NCBI GenBank assembly: GCA_900550185.1
Contig: URRN01000149.1
Coordinates: forward strand, 1 to 5,223
DNA from: an uncultured Collinsella sp.
GTDB taxonomy: Bacteria; Actinomycetota; Coriobacteriia; Coriobacteriales; Coriobacteriaceae
DNA: 5,223 nt
Direction: 5' to 3'
Of the stretch, positions 1-5,223 are shown piece by piece; positions within the stretch are counted from its first letter, which is position 1; every line of letters starts with the position of its first letter. The position numbers and the translations under genes are program-made. The notes beneath the pieces were generated by a model that worked only from the letters and a program-made list of their open reading frames with translations, did not search any database and was not told the DNA's origin.

Positions 1-43
1 GCTGGGACATGCCCCAGGCCCGGCGTCGTGTAGGAAAAACTAC

Positions 44-1318
44 TTAGTCCTCGAGAGCCTTCTCGATGCGGCTCGTGACGCCCTTGAGGTTAAGACCGAC
101 GACGTACTGCTTGATCGGGCGCTTGATGTGCTCGATGACAAAGCGCTTGCCGTCGATGTCCTGAGCGGCGAGGTTGCGGTAGAGCTTCTCGACCTGCTCC
201 TTGACCTCAGGATCGTTGAACGCATAGTGACCGGAGACATCCAGGATCTTCAGGCTGAGCTCATCGTCGGCAAGAATGTCGTCGACCTGCAGGTTGACGT
301 CGTCGCCAGTCATCCACTTGCGCCAGCGCTCGGTCTTGATAGCCTTGACCAGCAGGGTGTGATACAGGTCGGAGGGGTCATCGCACAGACCGTTGTCGAC
401 CAGGATCTGCTCGGTGGCGCAGAGCTTGAGGTAGGCGCGGGTCTCCTCGGTGCCATACTGCGGAGCAACGTTGGAGGCGGTCACGTGTGCCGGGATGTGC
501 TCGAGCAGCGTCGCGTCGTCCAGGTAGTCGGCGTTGTGCTCCTTCAGGCCCACGCCATAGCGCTTGGCCATATCGGCGAGCTCGCGGGCGTTCTTAAAGT
601 TGTAATGACCGACCTGCTCGGTCCAACGGGTGAGCGTACCGGTCTGGCCGACGATAAAGGTGGGCATGGGGCAGCCGCGCTTCTCGAGCTCGGGCTGCAG
701 CTGAGAAATGAACTCCTCGTACTTATCGGTAGAGGTCAAGCCACCATTGGTCTCCTCTGTACCGACCTCATAGGCAACCTCGGGCAGGTTATGCTCGCGA
801 CGGTACTGCTCAAGATAGTCGATAAGATCGATCGTGCGGCGAAGCACCACGTCGAGCGGAATAACCTTGCCGATCTGATAGGGGTCCTTGGTGGGGTCAA
901 CCATCAGCAGGTCAAAGCCTGCCTCCATGTCGGCGACGAAGGACTTGCGGGCAAGCTCCATGGCCTCGTCCTCGGGCAGGTGGGCGTTACGCTCCTCGTC
1001 GCGCTGCCACGGACCGCCGTGATCGCGGCACAGGTAGTACGGACCGGTGTAACCCACCTCGTCGGCAACCTTCTTGATGTCGGCGGCAAAGCGCGTCTGG
1101 TCCCAACCGTTGACGTAGCCGGCGCCCATCTCGTCCATATCGACCTGGTTGCGGCTAGCGATAAACATGGGCGGGAAATCCTCGTCCTTGGCAAGCTCGA
1201 ACACGGCCTGAATCAGGTTGGGGCTCATGGGGCCAATGCCGACCATGGTTGCGTGATCGCCGCTGTCCTGCAGCTTGAGCATACCCTGAACGGCCTGGCG
1301 GATGGTGAGGTTGGACAT
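44..1318 (-). CDS. GatZ/KbaZ-family protein (class II tagatose-bisphosphate aldolase non-catalytic subunit or sugar-phosphate epimerase)
   Basis: This 424-residue cytosolic protein has the usual length of the GatZ/KbaZ family. Blocks that line up from memory with E. coli GatZ are SRNQVDMDEMGAGY (about 55-68; GatZ has SNQV..GGY), RDHGGPW (98-104; GatZ GDHLGPN), the segment ending MVDPTKD (about 139-145), VGTEETNGG (185-193; GatZ IGTEVPVPGG) and KEHNADY (259-265; GatZ EAHSTDY). Classical GatZ/KbaZ proteins support the catalytic subunit GatY/KbaY, which splits tagatose-1,6-bisphosphate. Some family members instead work alone as tagatose-6-phosphate/fructose-6-phosphate 4-epimerases. No GatY partner or kinase is visible here, so the epimerase role is a real alternative. 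The ATG has AAGGAG 6 nt upstream (1325-1330) and the stop is TAA. It is the second gene of the operon, 144 bp after the PTS permease, so it probably acts on the sugar phosphate that permease delivers. Family assignment is secure; the exact reaction is not. Confidence 0.5.
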   Translation of the reverse strand: MSNLTIRQAVQGMLKLQDSGDHATMVGIGPMSPNLIQAVFELAKDEDFPPMFIASRNQVDMDEMGAGYVNGWDQTRFAADIKKVADEVGYTGPYYLCRDHGGPWQRDEERNAHLPEDEAMELARKSFVADMEAGFDLLMVDPTKDPYQIGKVIPLDVVLRRTIDLIDYLEQYRREHNLPEVAYEVGTEETNGGLTSTDKYEEFISQLQPELEKRGCPMPTFIVGQTGTLTRWTEQVGHYNFKNARELADMAKRYGVGLKEHNADYLDDATLLEHIPAHVTASNVAPQYGTEETRAYLKLCATEQILVDNGLCDDPSDLYHTLLVKAIKTERWRKWMTGDDVNLQVDDILADDELSLKILDVSGHYAFNDPEVKEQVEKLYRNLAAQDIDGKRFVIEHIKRPIKQYVVGLNLKGVTSRIEKALED

Positions 1319-1387
1319 TTTGTTCTCCTTCTCCAGAGGATTTTTGACAAAAGTTCCCTGGGACCCAGATGCGGGCCCTGTCAGTAC

Positions 1388-1448
1388 GGATGGATTTTGT
1401 TGTGTAGGGGCGGTTGTGCGGAGTCAAATCCATCCCTCCGCACAACCG
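1388..1448. repeat. Two interleaved perfect inverted repeats between the PTS and gatZ-like genes
   Basis: Arm pair A is CGGTTGTGCGGAG (1411-1423) with its exact complement CTCCGCACAACCG (1436-1448), 13 bp around a 12-nt loop. Arm pair B is GGATGGATTT (1388-1397) with its exact complement AAATCCATCC (1426-1435), and this second arm occupies 10 of the 12 loop positions of A. In the minus-strand transcript the pairs cross rather than nest, which gives an H-type pseudoknot topology or two competing folds. A third short match is GTTGTG at 1399-1404, which repeats 1413-1418. The element starts 14 nt after the permease stop. No U-run follows on the transcript, so it is not a standard intrinsic terminator. 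It may be an mRNA-stability or differential-expression element, or a copy of a dispersed palindromic repeat. Confidence 0.5.
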
Positions 1449-1462
1449 GAGTCCTCAAAGGT

Positions 1463-2935
1463 TTACTTGGCCTGCTTATCGAGCGTGGGCTTCATGGCAA
1501 TCAGGATTGCAGCGGCGACCACGGAGCCAATCACGATGTCCAGGCAGAACAGCGCGACGTTGTTGGTGGCCAGGGCGACGATAAAGCCACCGTGCGGGAC
1601 GTAGCAGTCGATGCCCTGGAAGGCGGCAAGTGCCGCACCCACGGCAGAGCCGATGCAGATGCCGGGCAGGGTGTGACCGAGGTCCTTGACCGCGAAGGGG
1701 ATAGCGCCCTCGGTAATACCGATGCAGCCCATGAACAGTGCGGAGATACCCATCTGGCGATCGGCGTCATCGAACTTGTTCTTGGCGATGAGCGCAGCGA
1801 GGCCACAGGCGATCGGGGGAATGGCGACGGCGACGCGGAACATACCGTTAGGACCGTAGATACCGGAGGCCATGATGGCCATGGTGAAGGTCGAGGCGGT
1901 CTTGTTGATGGGGCCACCCATATCGAAGGCGGTCATAACGCCAATGACCAGACCCAGGACAACTGCGGAACCGCCCTGCAGGCTGCCGAGCACGCCGGTG
2001 AGCCAGTCCATCACAAAGCCAAGCGGCGTGGCCAGGATGTAGATGTAGGCCATGCCCAGGACGAGCGAGGTCAGAATCGGGATGATCAGGATCGGCATGA
2101 TGGTCTGGATGGTGTTGTTGACCTTCCAGGTCTTCATCCAGCGGACAAAGTAACCGCAGATGACAGCCATGATCATGGCGCCCAAGAAGCCAGTCGAAAC
2201 GCTGTTGCCGCTCGGGGTGACGACGGCGTTGTTGACCAAGTAGCCCAGGACAAAACCGGGGGCGAGCGCGGGCTTGCCGGCCATCGAGTAGGCGATGTAT
2301 GCCGCAAGCACCGGAATCATCATGGAGATGCCGGCCATGCCGATGGTGTTAAGGCTCACCATCAGCGGATTCGTAACCTCCATGCCGTTGGCGCCGGCAG
2401 TACCGGATGCCAACGAGAAGGCGAGGAACACGCCACCGATAACGACAATGGGGATAAAATAGGAAACGCCGGTATTGAATGCATTGAGCAGCGTCTTGCC
2501 AGGATCGGCAAAGATAGACTGCTTGGACGCCGGTGTCGGGGCCTGCGGGGCAGCGGAGACGGCCTTCTTCTCTGCCTTGGCCTCGGCCTTGGGCGCGTCA
2601 ACGGCGCCGCCCGTCGCCTTGATGATCTCAACGGCCTGGTCGATGATCTTTACCGGATCGGCGATTACATCCGATGTGCCGACCTTCAGGAACTTACCCT
2701 CGGCTATCTTCTGCTCAAAACGGTCCTCGTTCTCGACACCCACGTCGACGGACTCCAGGACCAGGTCGGCGGAGTCCACGTCTTCCTGCGTCAGCTCATT
2801 CTCGATACCCAGGCCACCCTGAGCCTCGACCTTGCACTCGATGCCACGGGCGGCGCATTCATCCTGAATCGCCTTCTGGGCCATATACGTGTGGGCGATA
2901 CCCACGGTACAGGCGGCAACGCCTACGATCTTCAT
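1463..2935 (-). CDS. Fructose-family PTS permease, fused EIIB-EIIC (EIIBC)
   Basis: A 490-residue membrane permease that imports a ketose-type sugar and phosphorylates it. The EIIB domain (about 1-108) has the phospho-accepting Cys9 in AACTVGIAHTYMA and the block GGLGIENELTQEDV (40-53). An Ala/Lys/Glu/Pro-rich linker (about 111-138) leads to the EIIC domain (about 140-490), which has many hydrophobic segments and the family motifs PVLAAYIAYSMAGKPALAPG (208-227), FDMGGPINKTA (337-347) and GITEGAIPFA (406-415). There is no EIIA domain, so phosphate must come from a separate EIIA not in this window. The start is set at MKIVGVAAC because AGAGGG lies 5 nt upstream and EIIB domains begin this way; a reading from TTG at 3037 would add 34 residues with no domain character. 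The cysteine loop reads CTVG where CPTG is usual. It leads an operon with the gatZ-like gene and is divergent from the LacI-type regulator. Substrate is uncertain: fructose, tagatose or a related ketose. Confidence 0.5.
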   Translation of the reverse strand: MKIVGVAACTVGIAHTYMAQKAIQDECAARGIECKVEAQGGLGIENELTQEDVDSADLVLESVDVGVENEDRFEQKIAEGKFLKVGTSDVIADPVKIIDQAVEIIKATGGAVDAPKAEAKAEKKAVSAAPQAPTPASKQSIFADPGKTLLNAFNTGVSYFIPIVVIGGVFLAFSLASGTAGANGMEVTNPLMVSLNTIGMAGISMMIPVLAAYIAYSMAGKPALAPGFVLGYLVNNAVVTPSGNSVSTGFLGAMIMAVICGYFVRWMKTWKVNNTIQTIMPILIIPILTSLVLGMAYIYILATPLGFVMDWLTGVLGSLQGGSAVVLGLVIGVMTAFDMGGPINKTASTFTMAIMASGIYGPNGMFRVAVAIPPIACGLAALIAKNKFDDADRQMGISALFMGCIGITEGAIPFAVKDLGHTLPGICIGSAVGAALAAFQGIDCYVPHGGFIVALATNNVALFCLDIVIGSVVAAAILIAMKPTLDKQAK

Positions 2936-2940
2936 TGCTT

Positions 2941-2946
2941 CCCTCT
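2941..2946 (-). promoter_or_regulatory. Ribosome binding site of the EIIBC gene
   Basis: On the minus strand AGAGGG lies 5 nt before the ATG at 2935. It decides the start in favour of a 490-residue protein over the longer TTG-started reading. Confidence 0.5.
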
Positions 2947-3018
2947 TTTCATAGAGTTGCGTGCGCAAGACACCGTTTGCGGAGGCCTCCGGAGCATCCC
3001 CTGCCGTTTGGACTTGCT

Positions 3019-3034
3019 GTCTTTTCGACAAGAC
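3019..3034. promoter_or_regulatory. Predicted LacI-family operator at the PTS-gatZ operon start
   Basis: GTCTTTTCGACAAGAC is a pseudo-palindrome centred on CG in which 7 of 8 base pairs are symmetric; only T3024/C3029 break the dyad. LacI/GalR regulators typically bind sites of 14-20 bp with a central CG, and a gene of that family lies divergently a few hundred bases away. The site begins just downstream of the predicted -10 box (3036-3041) and covers the expected transcription start near 3029, the ideal place for repression. No binding data are available; the assignment is inference. Confidence 0.5.
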
Positions 3035-3035
3035 C

Positions 3036-3065
3036 AATATAGGTGCTCGTTTTTCTTAATGCCAG
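3036..3065 (-). promoter_or_regulatory. Predicted sigma-70-type promoter of the PTS-gatZ operon
   Basis: On the minus strand the -10 box TATATT (3036-3041, 5 of 6 to consensus) is 18 bp from a -35 box CTGGCA (3060-3065, 4 of 6). Transcription should start near 3029, giving a leader of about 94 nt before the EIIBC ATG. This is the best minus-strand promoter I found in the gap, and its position next to the operator-like palindrome supports it. Confidence 0.5.
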
Positions 3066-3095
3066 CTTATTTCGGTAAACGCGCAGGTCAGAGCG

Positions 3096-3128
3096 TTGGT
3101 TATGCGATTTAGTTATGCGTTTAACCAA
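3096..3128. repeat. Direct repeats inside an inverted repeat, upstream of the operon promoter
   Basis: GTTATGCG occurs twice, at 3099-3106 and 3112-3119 (13-bp period). The pair is flanked by the inverted arms TTGGTTA (3096-3102) and TAACCAA (3122-3128). It lies about 67-99 bp upstream of the predicted operon start, a position used by activators or by a second repressor site. The cognate protein is unknown. Confidence 0.5.
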
Positions 3129-3232
3129 AAATGAATCCTGCGATTTTACCCTCGATTTCAAAAGTCAAGAAGTATTTGATTTTCTCGGTAGACGGCAGAT
3201 GCGCATGCCGGTCACAAATTTCGACCCCACCC

Positions 3233-3254
3233 GTATGCCGCATTTGTTGCATAC
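3233..3254. promoter_or_regulatory. 22-bp dyad over the candidate promoter of the LacI-type regulator
   Basis: GTATGC (3233-3238) and GCATAC (3249-3254) are exact inverted arms. Inside, C3241-A3242 also matches T3245-G3246, so 8 of 11 symmetric positions pair. It overlaps the TTGTTG hexamer proposed as -35 for the regulator. It could be an autoregulatory operator or the site of another factor. It lacks the central CG of the 3019-3034 site, so it need not be bound by the same protein. Confidence 0.5.
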
Positions 3255-3271
3255 TCATATGAAAGGATAAA
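3244..3271 (+). promoter_or_regulatory. Weak candidate promoter for the LacI-type regulator
   Basis: TTGTTG (3244-3249) and GATAAA (3266-3271) are separated by 16 bp, each about 4 of 6 to the sigma-70 consensus. The predicted start near 3278 would leave a leader of about 73 nt. This is the best plus-strand pair I found in the gap, but the match is modest. Confidence 0.5.
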
Positions 3272-3337
3272 ACCGCTCACCGAAGCGCATCCCTCACCAA
3301 GACTCAAAGTCATCATGTTGGAAAATGCTCATCTGTC

Positions 3338-3345
3338 GGAAGGAG
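3338..3345 (+). promoter_or_regulatory. Ribosome binding site that fixes the GTG start of the regulator
   Basis: GGAAGGAG sits 5 nt before GTG at 3351. The in-frame ATG at 3315 has no such site upstream, so the GTG is preferred. Confidence 0.5.
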
Positions 3346-3350
3346 TCGCT

Positions 3351-4361
3351 GTGGCAAAACAGCGCGTTACGATCGCAGACGTCGCTCGAGAGGCGGGAAC
3401 CTCGACGGCAAGCGTCTCGTATTACCTCAACGACAAACGAGAAAAGCTTAGCGAGAAGACGCAGAACAAAATCGCGCGCGTCATTAAGGAACTCGGATAC
3501 GTTCCCAATGCCCAGGCGCAAACGCTCACCGGCAAACAAACCCACGTCATCGCCATCATCATTTTGGATAACACCAACAAATGGGCGGGGCTCGTTCTCA
3601 ATGGCATGGAGCAGGTCATGCTCCCCGCGGGCTACCAGACGGTCGTTTGCACGAGCAACTTTAACCCCGAGACCGAGCTCATGTACGTCGACAAGATGCT
3701 CTCGCTGGGCGTCGATGGCTTTATCATCCAACCCACGGCAAATTTCAAAGCCGTGCACGACCGCATTAGACGCGCCGGCAAGCCGGTCGTCTTTTTCGAT
3801 GCGGCCATCTATAGCCCAGGTACCAGCTGGATCAAAACCAACCTTTACGACGGCGTGTACAACGCCACACAGGCACTCCTCGACGCCGGCTACGAAGATT
3901 TCTTTTCCATTGCCGCCAACATGACCGAAATGCGCACCCGCATGGAGCGTTTTCAGGGGTATGCCGAGGCGCTGGCAGCGAACGGGCAGCTCTACAAAGC
4001 GATTCCCATCGATCACAACAAGCCGTCAATCAACGAGCTCACTGAATACTTTAAATTCAAGTTCAATCCCGCCAAGCGAACCCTTATCTTCGTGCAAAAT
4101 CAGTGGGCACTTCCCCGTGTCTACAAGGCCCTCCAGCCAATGGCCCATCTGCTTCCGCAGCAAATCGGCCTTTTGGGACTCAACTGCGAAGACTGGACTA
4201 ATCTCACCACACCGACCGTCTCCACCATCATCGAGCCCGTCGACCAAGAAGGTCGCGAAGCAGCCGAGATGCTGCTCGCCCTACTTGACGGAAGCAGCGA
4301 ACCCGGCGAGCAGCGCATTCTCGAGTGCAAGCTCAACTGGCTCGACTCCACCTCGATCTAG
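3351..4361 (+). CDS. LacI/GalR-family transcriptional regulator
   Basis: A 336-residue DNA-binding regulator of normal family length. The N-terminal helix-turn-helix runs from VTIADVAREAG (6-16) through TSTASVSYYLN (17-27), followed by helix 3 up to IKELGYVPNA (45-54). The hinge segment AQAQTL (54-59) keeps the leucine (59) that enters the minor groove, but has Gln57 where many members have Arg. The ligand-binding domain (about 64-336) is a periplasmic-binding-protein-like fold and includes GVDGFII, GKPVVFFD and, near the end, GLNCEDW...TTPTVSTIIEPVDQEGREAA (about 276-305), matching the family's usual GFDD...P.LTT..QP...G..A block. It starts at GTG and ends in TAG. Encoded divergently from the PTS-gatZ operon, it most likely represses that operon until a sugar or sugar phosphate binds; CG-centred and other dyads lie between them. 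The effector cannot be read from the sequence. Confidence 0.5.
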   Translation: MAKQRVTIADVAREAGTSTASVSYYLNDKREKLSEKTQNKIARVIKELGYVPNAQAQTLTGKQTHVIAIIILDNTNKWAGLVLNGMEQVMLPAGYQTVVCTSNFNPETELMYVDKMLSLGVDGFIIQPTANFKAVHDRIRRAGKPVVFFDAAIYSPGTSWIKTNLYDGVYNATQALLDAGYEDFFSIAANMTEMRTRMERFQGYAEALAANGQLYKAIPIDHNKPSINELTEYFKFKFNPAKRTLIFVQNQWALPRVYKALQPMAHLLPQQIGLLGLNCEDWTNLTTPTVSTIIEPVDQEGREAAEMLLALLDGSSEPGEQRILECKLNWLDSTSI

Positions 4362-4366
4362 ACTGC

Positions 4367-4395
4367 GGGACAAATGAATCCGTAGCGTTTGTCCC
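4367..4395 (+). terminator. Stem-loop after the regulator gene, possible weak terminator
   Basis: GGGACAAA (4367-4374) pairs exactly with TTTGTCCC (4388-4395) around a 13-nt loop, and a U-G pair can add one step. It starts 5 nt after the TAG. The following bases, AAATCTTGAGTATTTG, are only mildly T-rich, so this is not a textbook intrinsic terminator. It could also protect the 3' end or act with Rho. Confidence 0.5.
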
Positions 4396-4438
4396 AAATC
4401 TTGAGTATTTGTTCGGTGGAGCGGCCCCTGCCGGCTCC

Positions 4439-4447
4439 TGCTAGACT
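4439..4447 (+). promoter_or_regulatory. Extended -10 promoter element for the nuclease gene
   Basis: TGCTAGACT fits TGn followed by a -10 hexamer (TAGACT, 4 of 6). No credible -35 lies 16-18 bp upstream, where the sequence is GC-rich, as is tolerated by extended -10 promoters. Transcription would start near 4454, leaving a short leader of about 27 nt, so the nuclease gene need not depend on the regulator's transcript. Confidence 0.5.
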
Positions 4448-4480
4448 GGTAGATTCCCAACCGTCCATCCAGGAGCCTTC

Positions 4481-5223
4481 ATGTCGCGCAAGTCCGCCTA
4501 CAAGCAAGTACTTTCCATCGGTACCGCCGTGGTGCTGGGGTTTGCGCTGTTCACGGGATCGCTTGACGGAGCGCCCAAGCTGCTGTCGCCGCAAAGCGAT
4601 GAGCAGGCGGCAGCTCTGGCCGAAAAACAAAGCGAGAGTCCCAGCCGCACCGACGACGAGGCAGACCTGGTTGCCCGGCTCGAATCGGGAACAGCAAGCT
4701 CCGAGGACTCCGGCGATGGCTCCGATTCCGCCGCGACCGACACCGATGACGACGTTTCCGTGGGCAGTGCCGCCACCCCCATCGACGAGGTCGAAAACCC
4801 CGACCTCAACCGCGCCCGCGGTGTTTATCTCAGCAGCATTCCCGACTACGCCGGCAACCCCTACGTTGCCCTTCGCGCCGACAGCACGCACCCGCTCGGC
4901 ACACCGTCATTCACGCTCGATGAATACGAGCGCGCTACAGAAGAGGGCTGCTTTAAGAAGTTCTCCAAGCTCGACAGCCTGGGCCGCACCCGCAAAGCAC
5001 TCGCCTGCGTGGGCCCCGAATCACTCGGTCAAGGCGAGCGCGGCGATATCTCGCGTATCCATCCTGCCGGTTGGCACCAGCAGCGCTACGACTTTATTCC
5101 GGGCCAGAGCCTCTACAACCGCTGCCACCTTATCGCCTGGTCGCTCTGCGGCGAAAACGCCAACCGCAAAAATCTCCTCACCGGCACGCGCTATCTCAAC
5201 GAAACGGGCATGCTGCCGTTTGA
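4481..5223 (+). CDS. DNA/RNA non-specific endonuclease, EndA/Spd-like, membrane-anchored or secreted (3' end beyond window)
   Basis: The first 247 codons of an open gene that runs off the right edge. ATG at 4481 follows AGGAG (4471-4475) by 5 nt. A short basic start and a hydrophobic segment (about 10-28) form a signal anchor or signal peptide. Next comes a low-complexity, Asp/Glu/Ser/Thr/Ala-rich tether (about 39-105), then the nuclease domain (from about 114). Its core YNRCHLIAWSLCGENANRKN (212-231) plus LLTGTRYLN (232-240) matches the bacterial NucA/EndA/Spd ββα-metal nucleases: His216 in NRCH is the expected general base (DRGH in the classic motif), and an Asn in the following stretch (N231 or a neighbour) should hold the metal ion. 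Cysteines at 157, 176, 215 and 223 could form disulfides outside the membrane. It probably degrades or processes extracellular nucleic acid, as in nutrient scavenging or DNA uptake. No competence genes are visible. The family call is strong; the physiological role is inferred. Confidence 0.5.
   Translation, partial: MSRKSAYKQVLSIGTAVVLGFALFTGSLDGAPKLLSPQSDEQAAALAEKQSESPSRTDDEADLVARLESGTASSEDSGDGSDSAATDTDDDVSVGSAATPIDEVENPDLNRARGVYLSSIPDYAGNPYVALRADSTHPLGTPSFTLDEYERATEEGCFKKFSKLDSLGRTRKALACVGPESLGQGERGDISRIHPAGWHQQRYDFIPGQSLYNRCHLIAWSLCGENANRKNLLTGTRYLNETGMLPF

Larger units (their letters stand above)
2936..3350. other. Divergent intergenic control region
   Basis: This 415-bp gap between the EIIBC start and the regulator start has no convincing gene. 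The central part (about 3100-3190) is visibly more A/T-rich than the flanking genes. From left to right it holds: the EIIBC leader with two short palindromes, TTGCGTGCGCAA (2957-2968, 5-bp arms) and CGGAGGCCTCCG (2980-2991, perfect); the predicted operator (3019-3034); the minus-strand promoter (3036-3065); a direct-repeat and dyad cluster (3096-3128); the 8-bp palindrome ATGCGCAT (3199-3206); and a 22-bp dyad (3233-3254) over the candidate regulator promoter. The layout fits a region where a divergently encoded repressor controls its target operon. Confidence 0.5.

Noticed and set aside
2..17. Stem-loop downstream of the gatZ-like gene (CTGGG/CCCAG arms with one G-U pair on the minus strand) as an operon terminator
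   Set aside because: The stem is only 5-6 bp, and the sequence where a U-run would be needed lies outside the window, so it cannot be judged.
1344..1349. TTGACA on the plus strand between the two operon genes
   Set aside because: No -10-like hexamer lies 16-18 bp downstream and no plus-strand gene follows.
1155..1445. A 96-codon minus-strand open frame beginning in the inter-cistronic gap and running into the gatZ-like gene out of frame
   Set aside because: Its second half is only a frame-shifted reading of the gatZ-like gene, and the start codons in the gap lack a properly spaced ribosome site.
2936..3037. A 34-residue N-terminal extension of EIIBC from TTG at 3037
   Set aside because: It would start upstream of the predicted transcription start, has no domain similarity, and the MKIVGVAAC start has its own ribosome site and matches the EIIB family start.
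128..3112. A 994-codon open frame on the plus strand running antisense through both the gatZ-like and EIIBC genes
   Set aside because: It is codon-aligned antisense to two well-recognised genes, and stays open because the sense genes avoid TTA, CTA and TCA in that frame in GC-rich DNA. Its translation is repetitive in Val/Leu/Gly/His/Asp with no domain character, and it runs across the inter-cistronic repeats.
3315..3350. ATG at 3315 as the start of the LacI-type regulator
   Set aside because: No Shine-Dalgarno sequence precedes it, while GTG at 3351 has GGAAGGAG at the right distance and gives the normal family N-terminus just before VTIADVA.
3294..4016. A 240-codon open frame on the minus strand opposite the regulator
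   Set aside because: It lies almost wholly antisense to a clear LacI-family gene and its translation shows no recognisable family.
4358..4891. A 177-codon open frame on the minus strand opposite the nuclease start
   Set aside because: Antisense shadow of the nuclease gene; low-complexity Gly/Ala/Val-rich translation with no recognisable family.
1..5223. CRISPR arrays, tRNA or rRNA genes, insertion sequences, attachment sites
   Set aside because: I saw no regularly spaced repeats, cloverleaf-like sequence, transposase-like reading frame or terminal repeats in any part of the window.

Overview
The window looks like chromosomal DNA from a high-GC Gram-positive gut anaerobe, most likely a Coriobacteriia member such as Collinsella. 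This rests on GC-rich codon use, strong AGGAG-type ribosome sites, the PTS plus LacI sugar cassette and the style of the nuclease. It is an inference; no marker gene is present to prove it.

Positions 44-2935 form a two-gene sugar cassette read on the minus strand. The first gene in transcription order is a fructose-family PTS permease with fused IIB and IIC domains (1463-2935). After a 144-bp gap comes a GatZ/KbaZ-family protein (44-1318), the type annotated as the non-catalytic subunit of class II tagatose-bisphosphate aldolase. The gap holds two perfect, interleaved inverted repeats (arms of 13 and 10 bp), the most unusual structure in the window. No EIIA, GatY-type aldolase or sugar-phosphate kinase is present, so the pathway is incomplete here.

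Positions 2936-3350 form a divergent control region. It carries a good minus-strand promoter (about 3036-3065). A CG-centred 16-bp pseudo-palindrome (3019-3034) sits on the predicted transcription start, which is what a LacI-family operator should look like. Further dyads and direct repeats lie upstream, one of them overlapping a weaker candidate promoter for the regulator.

Positions 3351-4361 (plus strand) encode a LacI/GalR-family regulator starting at GTG. The simplest model is that it represses the divergent PTS-gatZ operon, and possibly itself, until a sugar or sugar phosphate binds. A stem-loop follows its stop codon.

From 4481 to the right edge (plus strand) lies the 5' part of an unrelated gene for a membrane-anchored or secreted DNA/RNA non-specific endonuclease of the EndA/Spd type. 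The window cuts it just after the catalytic motif.

The window is mostly recognisable family members. The points worth following are the orphan GatZ-like protein paired with a fructose-type PTS, the interleaved inter-cistronic repeats, and the predicted operators.
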